Shown in pieces: positions 9,670-18,772 of a DNA stretch of 64,000 nt (position 1 is the first letter of the stretch; each line of letters begins with the position of its first letter). Source of the DNA: Vallitalea pronyensis (GTDB lineage Bacteria; Bacillota; Clostridia; Lachnospirales; Vallitaleaceae); the NCBI RefSeq assembly GCF_018141445.1, contig NZ_CP058649.1, positions 3,057,001-3,121,000 on the forward strand, in the 5' to 3' direction. The notes below the pieces were generated by a model. That model was not told where the DNA came from. It was given only the letters and a program-made list of their open reading frames with translations, and ran no database searches. The position numbers and the translations under genes are program-made.

Positions 9670-10983
9670 ATGACAGATTTATCACAAAAGATGTATCAAG
9701 AGCTGGGTATAGATAACAGGGTTTATGTATACTGTAAACACATTGAACAAGGGTTAAGAGAAAGGTTTGACAGCATAGAGGATGTAGCAGAATGTAACCA
9801 ATTAAAAGTCCTTACAGCCATGCAAAGGCACCAAGTAAGCGATGTTCATTTTGCTGCTACAACTGGATATGGTTATAATGATCTCGGTCGAGAAACATTA
9901 GAAAGTGTATATGCTTCTGTATTTCATACAGAAGCTGCTTTAGTCAGACCACAACTTATATCCGGTACCCACGCTTTAACCATTGCTTTATCCGGTAATC
10001 TTAGGCCAGGTGATGAAATATTATCACCTGTGGGTAAACCCTATGATACATTAGAAGAAGTAATTGGTATAAGAGAAACAAAAGGCTCACTTAAAGAGTA
10101 TGGTATAACCTATCGACAAGTTGAGTTATTAGAAGATGGACAGATTGACTATGATGGTGTAAAAGCGGCAATAGGACCTCAAACAAAGCTGGTTACCATT
10201 CAGCGGTCAAAAGGTTATGACACACGTCCCACCCTCTCTGTGAAGCAAATAGGTGAGATTATCGCTTTTGTAAAAACAATTAAACAAGATGTAATCTGTA
10301 TGGTGGATAACTGCTACGGTGAGTTTGTGGATACCATAGAACCAACAGAAGTTGGTGCAGATATGGCAGTAGGTTCTCTGATTAAGAATCCTGGAGGTGG
10401 ATTAGCACCTATAGGAGGGTATATTGTAGGTACCGAAACATGTATTGAGCATGCCGCTAATCGTTTAACAGCTCCTGGACTTGGTAAAGAAGTAGGTGCA
10501 ACCCTTGGTCTTAATCAAGCCTTTTTTCAAGGTCTTTTCATGGCACCTCAAGTTGTAGCAGGTGCGTTAAAAGGAGCTATTTTTGCAGCCACAGTATTTG
10601 ATACATTAGGTTTCAGTGTCTTGCCAGATGCTCACGAACCTCGTCATGATATTATCCAAGCCATTGAACTGGGTTCCCCTGAAAGTGTCATTGCTTTTTG
10701 TCAAGGCATACAAGCTGCTGCTGCTGTAGACAGTTATGTTGTGCCTGAACCATGGGCTATGCCGGGTTATGATTCAGAAGTGATTATGGCTGCCGGGGCA
10801 TTTGTACAGGGCTCATCCATTGAACTCAGTGCTGACGCTCCCATCAAACCACCTTATACGGTGTTTTTTCAAGGGGGTTTATCTTGGCACCATGCAAAGT
10901 TTGGTGTTATGAAAGCTTTACAAAAAATGCTCGATACAGGATGTGTCACATTATCGTCAGCACCTGAATATAGTAAATCATAA
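9670..10983 (+). CDS. Methionine gamma-lyase-like PLP enzyme (aluminium resistance family)
   Basis: A 437-residue fold-type I PLP protein of the family once annotated as aluminium resistance protein. Seen directly: AATTGYGYNDLGRETLE near residue 65, RPQLISGTHALTIAL in the cofactor region, VDNCYGEFV near residue 215 with the PLP-stacking Asp, and GSLIKNPGGGLAP near residue 235, whose lysine is the expected Schiff-base residue. The family sits next to miaA and hfq in many Clostridia; its true substrate has not been established and the lyase label is by similarity only. It starts 14 bp after hfq and is probably the last gene of the mutS-hfq transcription unit, because terminator-like structures follow. 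Confidence 0.85.
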   Translation: MTDLSQKMYQELGIDNRVYVYCKHIEQGLRERFDSIEDVAECNQLKVLTAMQRHQVSDVHFAATTGYGYNDLGRETLESVYASVFHTEAALVRPQLISGTHALTIALSGNLRPGDEILSPVGKPYDTLEEVIGIRETKGSLKEYGITYRQVELLEDGQIDYDGVKAAIGPQTKLVTIQRSKGYDTRPTLSVKQIGEIIAFVKTIKQDVICMVDNCYGEFVDTIEPTEVGADMAVGSLIKNPGGGLAPIGGYIVGTETCIEHAANRLTAPGLGKEVGATLGLNQAFFQGLFMAPQVVAGALKGAIFAATVFDTLGFSVLPDAHEPRHDIIQAIELGSPESVIAFCQGIQAAAAVDSYVVPEPWAMPGYDSEVIMAAGAFVQGSSIELSADAPIKPPYTVFFQGGLSWHHAKFGVMKALQKMLDTGCVTLSSAPEYSKS

Positions 10984-11072
10984 AAGTGCTTTGTCACTTG
11001 AAGATACGGTAATCAATAGGAAATGAAACGTGTTGGTGCTATTTCCTAAGTTAGAGAATTGAAGAATTCTCT
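10984..11072 (+). other. Two consecutive hairpins in the 3' region after the PLP enzyme
   Basis: Two perfect 8-bp inverted repeats follow one another: TAGGAAAT (11017-11024) with ATTTCCTA (11041-11048), and AGAGAATT (11053-11060) with AATTCTCT (11065-11072). A terminator-like stem follows directly at 11080. The whole 350-bp gap to the next gene contains no supported gene; these structures, a second hairpin at 11116-11145 and a promoter at 11240 are all I see in it. Confidence 0.45.
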
Positions 11073-11079
11073 TTACAAC

Positions 11080-11110
11080 AAGGTTTCATGTATATCCTAC
11101 ATGGGGCTTT
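11080..11110 (+). terminator. Probable rho-independent terminator after the mutS-hfq block
   Basis: Arms 11080-11092 and 11098-11110 can form a 13-position stem with one mismatch and three G-U pairs around a 5-base loop; the second arm runs into a CTTTT stretch. A second 9-bp hairpin, AAAGTGTAC (11116-11124) with GTACACTTT (11137-11145), follows and also ends in T-rich sequence, so either could terminate. Confidence 0.5.
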
Positions 11111-11239
11111 TATATAAAGTGTACTGGCTTAGGCTGGTACACTTTTTATAGTGAAGGATGAATTTGAGAGAACTCAAGGGCGAAACTTAATGATAATTTA
11201 ATATATATAAAGATAAATTTTAATAAATCTTTTGTATCA

Positions 11240-11268
11240 TTTAAAAGAAGCTTAAATTTGTGTATGAT
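11240..11268 (+). promoter_or_regulatory. Candidate sigma-A promoter of the MoxR-vWA operon
   Basis: TTTAAA (11240-11245), a 17-base spacer and TATGAT (11263-11268) lie about 80 bases before the MoxR start and after the terminator-like stems. Position and spacing fit; the -35 is imperfect. Confidence 0.4.
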
Positions 11269-11350
11269 AAATACATAGGAATTAATAAGCATTATACTTC
11301 TCATAGATTATAGGAGCTAAAATAAAGAAGTGAAGGAAGGTACAATAAAC

Positions 11351-12328
11351 ATGAATGAGGAAGCCATGAAGGACGTTATACAGCGTATTCGTCAGGTCGA
11401 AGATGAAATAGCTAAGGGGATTATTGGTCAAAAGGAAATCATAAGACAAGTGCTATTGGGGATTTTTACAGGTGGCAATATTTTGTTGGAAGGTGTTCCA
11501 GGACTGGGTAAAACCCAATTGGTAAAAACCTTGTCAAAGGTCCTTGATTTATCGTTTTCAAGAATCCAGTTTACACCAGATTTAATGCCAGCAGACGTTG
11601 TTGGTACCAATATGTTTATGGAAGATAACCATGGGAAAGGGTATTTTCAATACCAGCAAGGACCTATATTTGCTCATCTTGTCTTAGCAGATGAAATTAA
11701 CCGGGCAACACCTAAAACACAATCGGCTATGTTAGAAGCCATGCAGGAAATGACCGTTACCGTGGGTAACACAACATATGAATTGCCCAAACCATTTATT
11801 GTACTAGCTACCCAGAACCCCATTGAGATGGAAGGGACTTATCCTCTACCAGAAGCTCAGATGGATCGTTTTATGTTCAAGACATTAGTTAAATTTCCTA
11901 CCCTTGACGAGTTATCAGAAATCATGGACTTAACAGTTGAGGAGCATGGGAGTGAACCTCAGAAGATCATGGATGGTGAAGATATCCTTCAGATTAGGAC
12001 CTATATAAGGCAAGTACCAGTTGCTAAATATGTAAAAGAGTATGCACTTAAACTGGTTGTTGCGACTCATGGCAATATGGCTGAAGCACCCGACATGACA
12101 AAAAAATATCTAAAGTATGGAGCAGGTCCACGTGCTGCTCAGAGCATCTTAAAAGCGGCTAAAGCCAATGCCCTATTAGAAGGTCGTTATAACGTATCTT
12201 TTGACGATATCAAATATGTCGCCCTACCATGTCTTAGACACCGACTTCTTCTCAATTTTGAAGCGTTAGCAGATGGTATCGACGCTGATGGTTTTATTGC
12301 CCAGCTATTACAAGCTATCAAAGCATAA
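11351..12328 (+). CDS. MoxR-family AAA+ ATPase
   Basis: A 325-residue cytoplasmic AAA_3 ATPase. Walker A is GVPGLGKTQ near residue 50, Walker B is LVLADEINRATPKTQSAML near residue 112, and the sensor region is LATQNPIEMEGTYPLPEAQ; the C-terminal lid ends with the LRHRLLLN motif. MoxR proteins are thought to act as chaperones that load cofactors or remodel vWA-domain partners, which fits the four MIDAS-bearing proteins encoded downstream. Start: ATG 11351 has AAGGAAGG about ten bases upstream; an in-frame GTG at 11330 is less well placed. First gene of a nine-gene operon ending at 24466. Confidence 0.92.
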   Translation: MNEEAMKDVIQRIRQVEDEIAKGIIGQKEIIRQVLLGIFTGGNILLEGVPGLGKTQLVKTLSKVLDLSFSRIQFTPDLMPADVVGTNMFMEDNHGKGYFQYQQGPIFAHLVLADEINRATPKTQSAMLEAMQEMTVTVGNTTYELPKPFIVLATQNPIEMEGTYPLPEAQMDRFMFKTLVKFPTLDELSEIMDLTVEEHGSEPQKIMDGEDILQIRTYIRQVPVAKYVKEYALKLVVATHGNMAEAPDMTKKYLKYGAGPRAAQSILKAAKANALLEGRYNVSFDDIKYVALPCLRHRLLLNFEALADGIDADGFIAQLLQAIKA

Positions 12329-12388
12329 GCTATATCAAAGTTTAGTATAGCGTCTTACAATGTTGAATCCATATTCACTAGGAGCGAA

Positions 12389-13258
12389 ATGATGAACGAA
12401 CAAATATTTACATCCGATTTTTTAAATAAACTAGAGCGCTTATCGGTGCATGTTACGGCGTTAATGAGTCATGGAGGAGCAGGCAATCGCAAATCCAAGG
12501 CTAAAGGTATGTCTGTGGAGTTTTCAGATTACCGAAAATATGTACCTTCTGATGACTTTCGTCGTATTGATTGGCATGCTTATGGGCGATTCAAGAAATT
12601 ATATGTGAAACTTTTTATGGAGGAAAAAGAAGCGATTATTCGCTTATTCATAGATAATAGCAAATCCATGTCTTATGGGGGAAAGGACATGATGGCACTG
12701 CGGTTGGCAGGAGCGTTCTCTTATCTGGCCCTTAATCATTTGGACAAGGTACTGTTAAATCCCCTTCATGCAGGCGAGGAAAATGTCTTTTTGGGACAAG
12801 GCAAACATGCTTTCGGACATTATATGCATTACCTAGAAAGGATATCATTTCAGGGTGCTTCTTCACGCTTGGATAACATAAAACGTATGCATGTCCAGGG
12901 GAGTGGTCTTAGTATCATTATATCGGATTTTTTTATAGAAGATGAGATGGAGGACATTGTGAAATTCTTACGTTACAAACGTCAACAGGTCTTATTGCTT
13001 CATGTCTTATCCGAAGAAGAGTTAAACCCCCAGTTAGATGGTCGTTTGAAACTAACAGACAGTGAAACCGGTGAAGAAAAAAATCTCATGATGACGCCTC
13101 AACTACTTAGTAAATATCAGCTTGCATTAGATAAGTTTCAGCATCACATGAAAGATATCAGTTATAAATATGATGCACATTATGTTTCTGTCAATGCAAG
13201 GGACTCTATTGAGAAGATTATTTTAGAAGAGTTATTAGGAAGTTTTGTAACACTATAA
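12389..13258 (+). CDS. DUF58 domain protein (vWA-like)
   Basis: A 289-residue protein of the DUF58 family. It shows the typical FSDYRKYVPSDDFRRIDWHAYGR block (quoted in part: FSDYRKYVPSDDF) near residue 50 and then a vWA-like fold with a DxSxS metal site in FIDNSKSMSYGG near residue 90. DUF58 proteins regularly pair with MoxR ATPases and are presumed clients or partners. No signal peptide or membrane span is evident, unlike some family members. AGGAG lies four bases before ATG 12389; the adjacent ATG at 12392 is an equally possible start. Confidence 0.9.
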   Translation: MMNEQIFTSDFLNKLERLSVHVTALMSHGGAGNRKSKAKGMSVEFSDYRKYVPSDDFRRIDWHAYGRFKKLYVKLFMEEKEAIIRLFIDNSKSMSYGGKDMMALRLAGAFSYLALNHLDKVLLNPLHAGEENVFLGQGKHAFGHYMHYLERISFQGASSRLDNIKRMHVQGSGLSIIISDFFIEDEMEDIVKFLRYKRQQVLLLHVLSEEELNPQLDGRLKLTDSETGEEKNLMMTPQLLSKYQLALDKFQHHMKDISYKYDAHYVSVNARDSIEKIILEELLGSFVTL

Positions 13259-13283
13259 AAGATTACATAAGGTGGAGAATACT

Positions 13284-14114
13284 ATGCATGTAAATGATAG
13301 AGGTACTATCTACTATGGAACGGATATAAAATACATTGAAGAACTTGATAAAGAAGGATTAACCAAGCCAAGATGCAGAGATGAACAGTATATTTCAGTA
13401 TCAATTTCAGGCTATAAGTCTGCTATACCGATCACCCATCCTGAACTGATTGACATGGCAAGGGTTTATTCTCAAGAAATGCAGATATGTACTTTAAAGG
13501 ACCAAAAGCTATATTTTAAAACAGGTTATGAAAATACTTTGACTTACATAGAAGGATTTGGACCAAACCCAAGTCAATATTTGAAAAGCTATTATGGGTT
13601 AGTTGTGAATAACAGAACAGCAAATACAATGACAGCGGTACTTAACCACAGCGCTCATGAAGCCTTAGTTCAACCAGAGAAAGCTCGAACATTTGAATAT
13701 ATGTCTTCTGCTTTACATGGTTTTATAGCACATATAGTACCTGATATGATTGAAGGTTGGATTGTTCCCGAACAAAGATATCATTCTATTAATGAATTAA
13801 TGGATAAAGGGAAAATAAGAAGATTAAAATTATGGAAGGATACTGATTTTAAGCCTATCCAATATGATATGGGTAGAAAAGTTATGTATGGTTTGTTTCC
13901 AACAAATATTGACATGTATGTGAGACATATTAGTCGTAATAAATATTATGCGCAAACACGCATTAATCATTTAAAAAGCATATTAAGGTTATTTTCTGAT
14001 ATTAATTGGCATATGCCTTTGGATAAATTAGAGCAGCAACTAGAGGCTTGGCTACATAAACATAAAGATAGTATTATCTGGAACAGTGAAGAACAATGCT
14101 ATCTATGGAATTAA
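13284..14114 (+). CDS. Unrecognised soluble protein inside the MoxR-vWA operon
   Basis: A 276-residue protein with no motif or family I recognise. It lacks a signal peptide and membrane spans, is rich in Tyr, His and charged residues, and ends in a predicted helical, Trp-containing region (WHMPLDKLEQQLEAWLHKH). AAGGTGGAG lies just before ATG 13284; an in-frame GTG at 13272 is inside that ribosome site. It is spaced 25 bp after DUF58 and 37 bp before the vWA gene, so it is part of the operon. Its codon use seems more AT-rich than its neighbours, suggesting a later insertion into an otherwise standard MoxR-DUF58-vWA order. A role in the complex or an unrelated passenger are both possible. Confidence 0.75.
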   Translation: MHVNDRGTIYYGTDIKYIEELDKEGLTKPRCRDEQYISVSISGYKSAIPITHPELIDMARVYSQEMQICTLKDQKLYFKTGYENTLTYIEGFGPNPSQYLKSYYGLVVNNRTANTMTAVLNHSAHEALVQPEKARTFEYMSSALHGFIAHIVPDMIEGWIVPEQRYHSINELMDKGKIRRLKLWKDTDFKPIQYDMGRKVMYGLFPTNIDMYVRHISRNKYYAQTRINHLKSILRLFSDINWHMPLDKLEQQLEAWLHKHKDSIIWNSEEQCYLWN

Positions 14115-14151
14115 ATTTTCAACTTTTGAGGTCTAAGAGGGATGTGTCGTT

Positions 14152-15957
14152 ATGCGTTTTGGTAATCCGTATGCTTTATGGGGGCTTTTGTCCATTCCTA
14201 TAATCATACTCATGTATATATTAAAACAGAATTTTGAAGAAAAGAAAGTTGCCAGTACCTTTCTCTGGGATATGGCAACGAAGGATGATGAGGTGCAAAC
14301 ACCTTGGCAAAGGTTAAGGAAGAATATCTTGATGATTTTACAGATTCTAATGGCTATTCTTCTTGTTGGTGCATTGGCTCAACCCTACCTGTATCAAGAA
14401 AATGAGGTAGGTGAAGCGGAGATTATTGTCATGGACACAAGTGCCAGTATGAATGCAGTCTACGATCAGAATATGTCACGATTAGCACATGCTAAAAAGT
14501 CAGCCAGTAATCGGGTTAAAGACTTAATAGATGGTACACCTGTTACGCTCATCACTGTTGGAAACAATGTCAATCTTATTGTATCTGGAAGCGATGATAA
14601 AGAAAGTGTTTTGAAAGCCATAAAAGCAATAAAACCGTCTTATGGGGCAGAGAAAATTGTGGATCATATACCTTTTATTCGTTCCATAGCAGAGAGCTTT
14701 GAAGCCTATGGTATTAGGGTGTATACAGATACAAGTATAGAGGATGAACAGGTGTATACGGAGATTATTAACCAGCCAGATACAAATGTAAGCCTTGACT
14801 ATATGTCAACCCATAGACAAGAAAATGATGCCATTGAAGTACTTGCTAAGGTAACAAATCGTTACAAAAAGAATGCAACGGTTCATTTGCAGCTATTTAC
14901 AGAAGATGATCAACTGCTAAAAGGACAAGAAATAACCTTAGGGCCAAGGGAAAGCAAAAGTATTTTCTTAGATGGTATCACTTATAATGGGGACATTATT
15001 TATGGTGAAATACAAGAAAAAGATTTAATCATAGAAGATAATAAACGGTACAGTATCTTGAATAAAGAACAAACGAAGAGAGTATTATTGGTCACAGAAG
15101 GTAACATATTTCTAGAAAAAGGTATCTTGGCAACAGGACGTTATGAGTTATATAAAACCAATACAGCTGACATGACGGAAGATACCTATGATCTCTATAT
15201 ATTTGATGGTATAAGACCTGTAAGTATTCCATCTGAAGGTCATCTGATGTTTGTGAATATACCGGAAGTAGAAGGTTATTATACAACAGAGGCTGCTAAA
15301 AAAAGTGGTCTTGTATCCTTTGAGGAGCACCCTATCACCAAATATATCATGAAGGAACAGTTTGTGGCTTCTGCCTATTCACCTATTGGTATGCATGGGG
15401 ATATGCAGCCTATAGCTGGTGTGGGTGGTCAGCCGATCATGGCCATTGGGCAAATAGATGGCAGGAAATATAGTATCTTGTCTTTTGCTATTCATAATAG
15501 TGATTTCCCAGTTAGTATGAGTTTTCCAGTAGTTATGGACCGGCTGTTAGGACACTTGTTAGGTGATGGATCAGAACAAGTTACCAAGTATTTTGCAGGT
15601 GATCGTATTGCTTTTGAACCACTAAGCACAACAAAAACAGCTCATATACTTGATCCGGAGAATAAAAAAACAAATCTGGCCATTCAATATCCCACGACGT
15701 ATTATGATGAAACCCAGGCATTAGGCCTTTATAGACTGGTTCAAGAGAATCATGAACAAGAAAAGAAAATAGATGTCATAGCCGTAGGTTATCACACCCG
15801 ATTAGAATCGGACATTGAAGAAGTGGTGAGTGTTCAGGAGAAACAAGAGACAAAGGGCACTAATCGTAGAGAGCAGAAGACAGATTTTATAAAACTGTTT
15901 ATTGTGATGGCTCTGATGGTTTCGTTATATGAGTGGAAAAAATATGTTAAAGGTTAG
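14152..15957 (+). CDS. BatA-like membrane protein with vWA domain
   Basis: A 601-residue membrane protein. The N terminus is the BatA-type region with two spans (about residues 8-23 and 55-75); a vWA domain follows with MIDAS motif VMDTSASMNAV near residue 97, where DxSxS is intact. The remaining ~350 residues look like extracytoplasmic beta-rich domains, and a C-terminal span near residue 582 is followed by a short basic tail. vWA domains use the MIDAS metal for protein-protein adhesion, and this protein probably forms an envelope complex with the other vWA proteins and the MoxR ATPase. The next gene starts 9 bp later. Confidence 0.85.
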   Translation: MRFGNPYALWGLLSIPIIILMYILKQNFEEKKVASTFLWDMATKDDEVQTPWQRLRKNILMILQILMAILLVGALAQPYLYQENEVGEAEIIVMDTSASMNAVYDQNMSRLAHAKKSASNRVKDLIDGTPVTLITVGNNVNLIVSGSDDKESVLKAIKAIKPSYGAEKIVDHIPFIRSIAESFEAYGIRVYTDTSIEDEQVYTEIINQPDTNVSLDYMSTHRQENDAIEVLAKVTNRYKKNATVHLQLFTEDDQLLKGQEITLGPRESKSIFLDGITYNGDIIYGEIQEKDLIIEDNKRYSILNKEQTKRVLLVTEGNIFLEKGILATGRYELYKTNTADMTEDTYDLYIFDGIRPVSIPSEGHLMFVNIPEVEGYYTTEAAKKSGLVSFEEHPITKYIMKEQFVASAYSPIGMHGDMQPIAGVGGQPIMAIGQIDGRKYSILSFAIHNSDFPVSMSFPVVMDRLLGHLLGDGSEQVTKYFAGDRIAFEPLSTTKTAHILDPENKKTNLAIQYPTTYYDETQALGLYRLVQENHEQEKKIDVIAVGYHTRLESDIEEVVSVQEKQETKGTNRREQKTDFIKLFIVMALMVSLYEWKKYVKG

Positions 15958-15966
15958 AGGTGTCAC

Positions 15967-18759
15967 ATGAGGATTGAATTTACGAGGGCATGGCTGCTGT
16001 TATTGTATCCCTTGATGTTGGGAATAGTCATCTTTCTTTCAAGAAAATATCATACGAATAAAGTTAAGAAATATCTTATCTTAACCATACGGGGAATTTT
16101 TCTATTATGCCTGATATTGGCTTTAGCAGATATGTCCATTGTTAACATGTCAAAGGATACAACGACGATCTTCTTATCGGATTTATCTAACAGTGTTTCA
16201 GGCAATGAAGAGGATATGAAGCAATTTATTCTGGAGGCAATGCAAAGTAAACAGGAGGAAGACCGTGTAGCCTCTGTTGTTTTTGGAAAAGATGTGGAAT
16301 TAGAAGGGGAGGTAACAGATAACCTTACAGGGAACATTCTTGACAGTCCCATTAACACTTCCCATACAGATATTGAACAAGGGCTTGTTAAAAGCATGAC
16401 CATGATGCCAAAAGACACCAATAAACGGATTGTCTTGCTGACAGATGGAAAAGAAAACAAAGGCGATGTGGGTACACTTGTTCATGCCATAAAGGAACAA
16501 AAAATTGATATTAAGGTAAAATTATTAGAATCGCAGATAAACGATGAGGTTTATGTGGACAGCTTCTATATACCTCAAAAAGTTAATCTAGGGGAGCAGT
16601 TTCAAGTGCATATGGATATATATGCTACTGTGGACACAGAAACAAAAGTAACCCTCATAGCAGATGGAGAAAAGCTGGTGACAGAAACCATGTCCCTTAA
16701 CCAAGGGTCAAACAAATATGTGTTGCACGATACCGCTAAGAAAATGGGTTTTGTCAACTATGAGTTATTGATTGAGCCAGTCCATGATACCATGACCATC
16801 AATAACAGCTACTCCGCCTATACATTGGTGGAAACCAGTCCAAAGATTCTTATATTGTATGATGAAGAGAATGATGCAGTACAGTTAGAAAAAATAGCAG
16901 ATAGTCTGGGCCTTGAATATGACAGCATGGCCAGTCATACTGCACCAACCCAACTGGAAAACTTGTTAACCTATAAAAGTATTATGTTGTGTAATGTATC
17001 AGCAGATAAGTTGGACAATGGCTTTCTTGAACAATTAGAACATTACGTGAAAGATTTTGGGGGCGGTATGGTGGCTGTAGGCGGAGAGAATGCCTTTGCC
17101 CTTGGTGGTTACTATAAAACCCCATTAGAGACGGTTCTGCCTGTGAACATGCATATGCGCGGCATAAAAGATAAACCATCAGTTGCCATGATGCTTGTGA
17201 TTGATAAATCCGGCAGTATGGCAGGTATTAATCTCAAGCTTGCCAAAGAAGCGGCTGTAAGAACCCTTGACGTATTAGAAGATCGAGATGAGATTGGTGT
17301 GGTAGCCTTTGATGATAAAGCTTATAATGTGGTTGATCTCCAAAAGGCTGAAAACCGTGAAAGTATACAAGAAAGCATCCTAGGTATTCAGCAAGGTGGT
17401 GGTACATCCATACTTCCTGCCCTAAGAGAAGCTTATGAGAAACTTTCCCTTAGCAAAGCTGAAATTAAGCATGTTATCTTACTCACAGATGGTCAAGCAG
17501 AAAATACAGGCTATGAAGGTTTACTTACCAACATGAATGACAATAAAATAACCTTATCAACGGTTGGTATTGGTTCAGATACGGATATTGGATTGTTGAG
17601 TTACTTGGCATCCTCAGGTAATGGACGTTTTTATCTCACCAAGGATGGTCTCAGCATTCCCCGTATATTTGCAAAAGAAGCATTTTTAGCCACACGCACA
17701 TACTTAAATAACATGACGTTTACCCCAGAAATCACATCGTATCACAGTATTTTATCCAGTGTATATGATGAAGGTTTACCACCGTTACATGGTTATGTAG
17801 GTACATCACCAAAAGACGCAGCAACGGTATTATTGACAAGCCCGGTGAAAGACCCTATACTGGTATCTTGGCAATATGGACTAGGGAAAACAGTAGCCTG
17901 GACTTCTGATTTATCGGGTCAATGGAGTCGTGAGTATAATGCATGGGGGCGTAACCACATCCTCTGGCAGAATATCATCCATTACACCATCGAGAATTAC
18001 TCCAGAGAACCCATTGAGTTGGAGAGTACTCTTAAGGATGGTGAAGTAGAAGTAACCTTAACCACATCAGGTGAAGATGACCAGTTACTGGACACATCCG
18101 TTCAGGTACAAACGCCTTCCAATAAAAACATAACCCTTAACCTAGAGCCTGTTAGAAAGGGCGTTTATCGAGGTCGTTTTTTACCAGATGAAATAGGGTC
18201 TTATATGTTAAAAGGTGTTCAAAAAGATGAAGAACAAGTATTAGCAACGGGTTTAGGTGGCATCACAGTGCCTTACTCAGAAGAATATAAAGTTGCTAAG
18301 GCTACCACCTTTAAGCATTTTGTTGATCAAGTAGGTGGCGCATACATTCAACGTGCCGAAGACGTATTTGGTCCTTTGGATCATCCAGTGAAGAGCAAAA
18401 AGAGTGTGGTTAATGGACTTCTCATCATGGCTATGATCATTTGGATCGTGGATATCGCCATGCGAAGACTCAATGTGATGACGAAGCTTCAACGACGCAT
18501 CGTTGCCCCTATGAGTCGTGGCATAGGTTATATATACCGTAAGGCCATAGGAAGTAATAGACAAAAAAATAAAAAGGTTATGGACCATGATAATAAAAGT
18601 CATAAACCTGTTGAAGTTATTGAGCAACAAATAAAAAGTCATGAAAAAGACAACCTATCAAAAAAGAATTCCAAACCATCCAAGTCCAAGGAGGCACAGC
18701 AAGCATCCGGTGGACTGAATACGGATCAACTTTTAGGTAGTTTAAATAAGAAGAAATAG
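15967..18759 (+). CDS. Large membrane protein with two vWA domains and a GATase-like domain
   Basis: A 930-residue protein. Two N-terminal spans (residues ~8-23 and ~38-56) precede a first vWA-like domain with DLSNS and LLTDGKENKG, a beta-rich segment, a class I glutamine-amidotransferase-like domain around residues 295-390 (GGGMVAVGGENAFALGGY) without an obvious catalytic cysteine, then a second vWA domain with VIDKSGSMAG and LLTDGQAENTG. A further beta domain, one span near residue 820 and a Lys/Ser-rich cytoplasmic tail end the protein. Both MIDAS motifs keep DxSxS. The GTG-free ATG at 15967 overlaps a GAGG site. The domain order is known in clostridial vWA operons; the function is not. 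Confidence 0.85.
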   Translation: MRIEFTRAWLLLLYPLMLGIVIFLSRKYHTNKVKKYLILTIRGIFLLCLILALADMSIVNMSKDTTTIFLSDLSNSVSGNEEDMKQFILEAMQSKQEEDRVASVVFGKDVELEGEVTDNLTGNILDSPINTSHTDIEQGLVKSMTMMPKDTNKRIVLLTDGKENKGDVGTLVHAIKEQKIDIKVKLLESQINDEVYVDSFYIPQKVNLGEQFQVHMDIYATVDTETKVTLIADGEKLVTETMSLNQGSNKYVLHDTAKKMGFVNYELLIEPVHDTMTINNSYSAYTLVETSPKILILYDEENDAVQLEKIADSLGLEYDSMASHTAPTQLENLLTYKSIMLCNVSADKLDNGFLEQLEHYVKDFGGGMVAVGGENAFALGGYYKTPLETVLPVNMHMRGIKDKPSVAMMLVIDKSGSMAGINLKLAKEAAVRTLDVLEDRDEIGVVAFDDKAYNVVDLQKAENRESIQESILGIQQGGGTSILPALREAYEKLSLSKAEIKHVILLTDGQAENTGYEGLLTNMNDNKITLSTVGIGSDTDIGLLSYLASSGNGRFYLTKDGLSIPRIFAKEAFLATRTYLNNMTFTPEITSYHSILSSVYDEGLPPLHGYVGTSPKDAATVLLTSPVKDPILVSWQYGLGKTVAWTSDLSGQWSREYNAWGRNHILWQNIIHYTIENYSREPIELESTLKDGEVEVTLTTSGEDDQLLDTSVQVQTPSNKNITLNLEPVRKGVYRGRFLPDEIGSYMLKGVQKDEEQVLATGLGGITVPYSEEYKVAKATTFKHFVDQVGGAYIQRAEDVFGPLDHPVKSKKSVVNGLLIMAMIIWIVDIAMRRLNVMTKLQRRIVAPMSRGIGYIYRKAIGSNRQKNKKVMDHDNKSHKPVEVIEQQIKSHEKDNLSKKNSKPSKSKEAQQASGGLNTDQLLGSLNKKK

Positions 18760-18772
18760 AGGAGATATGCAT

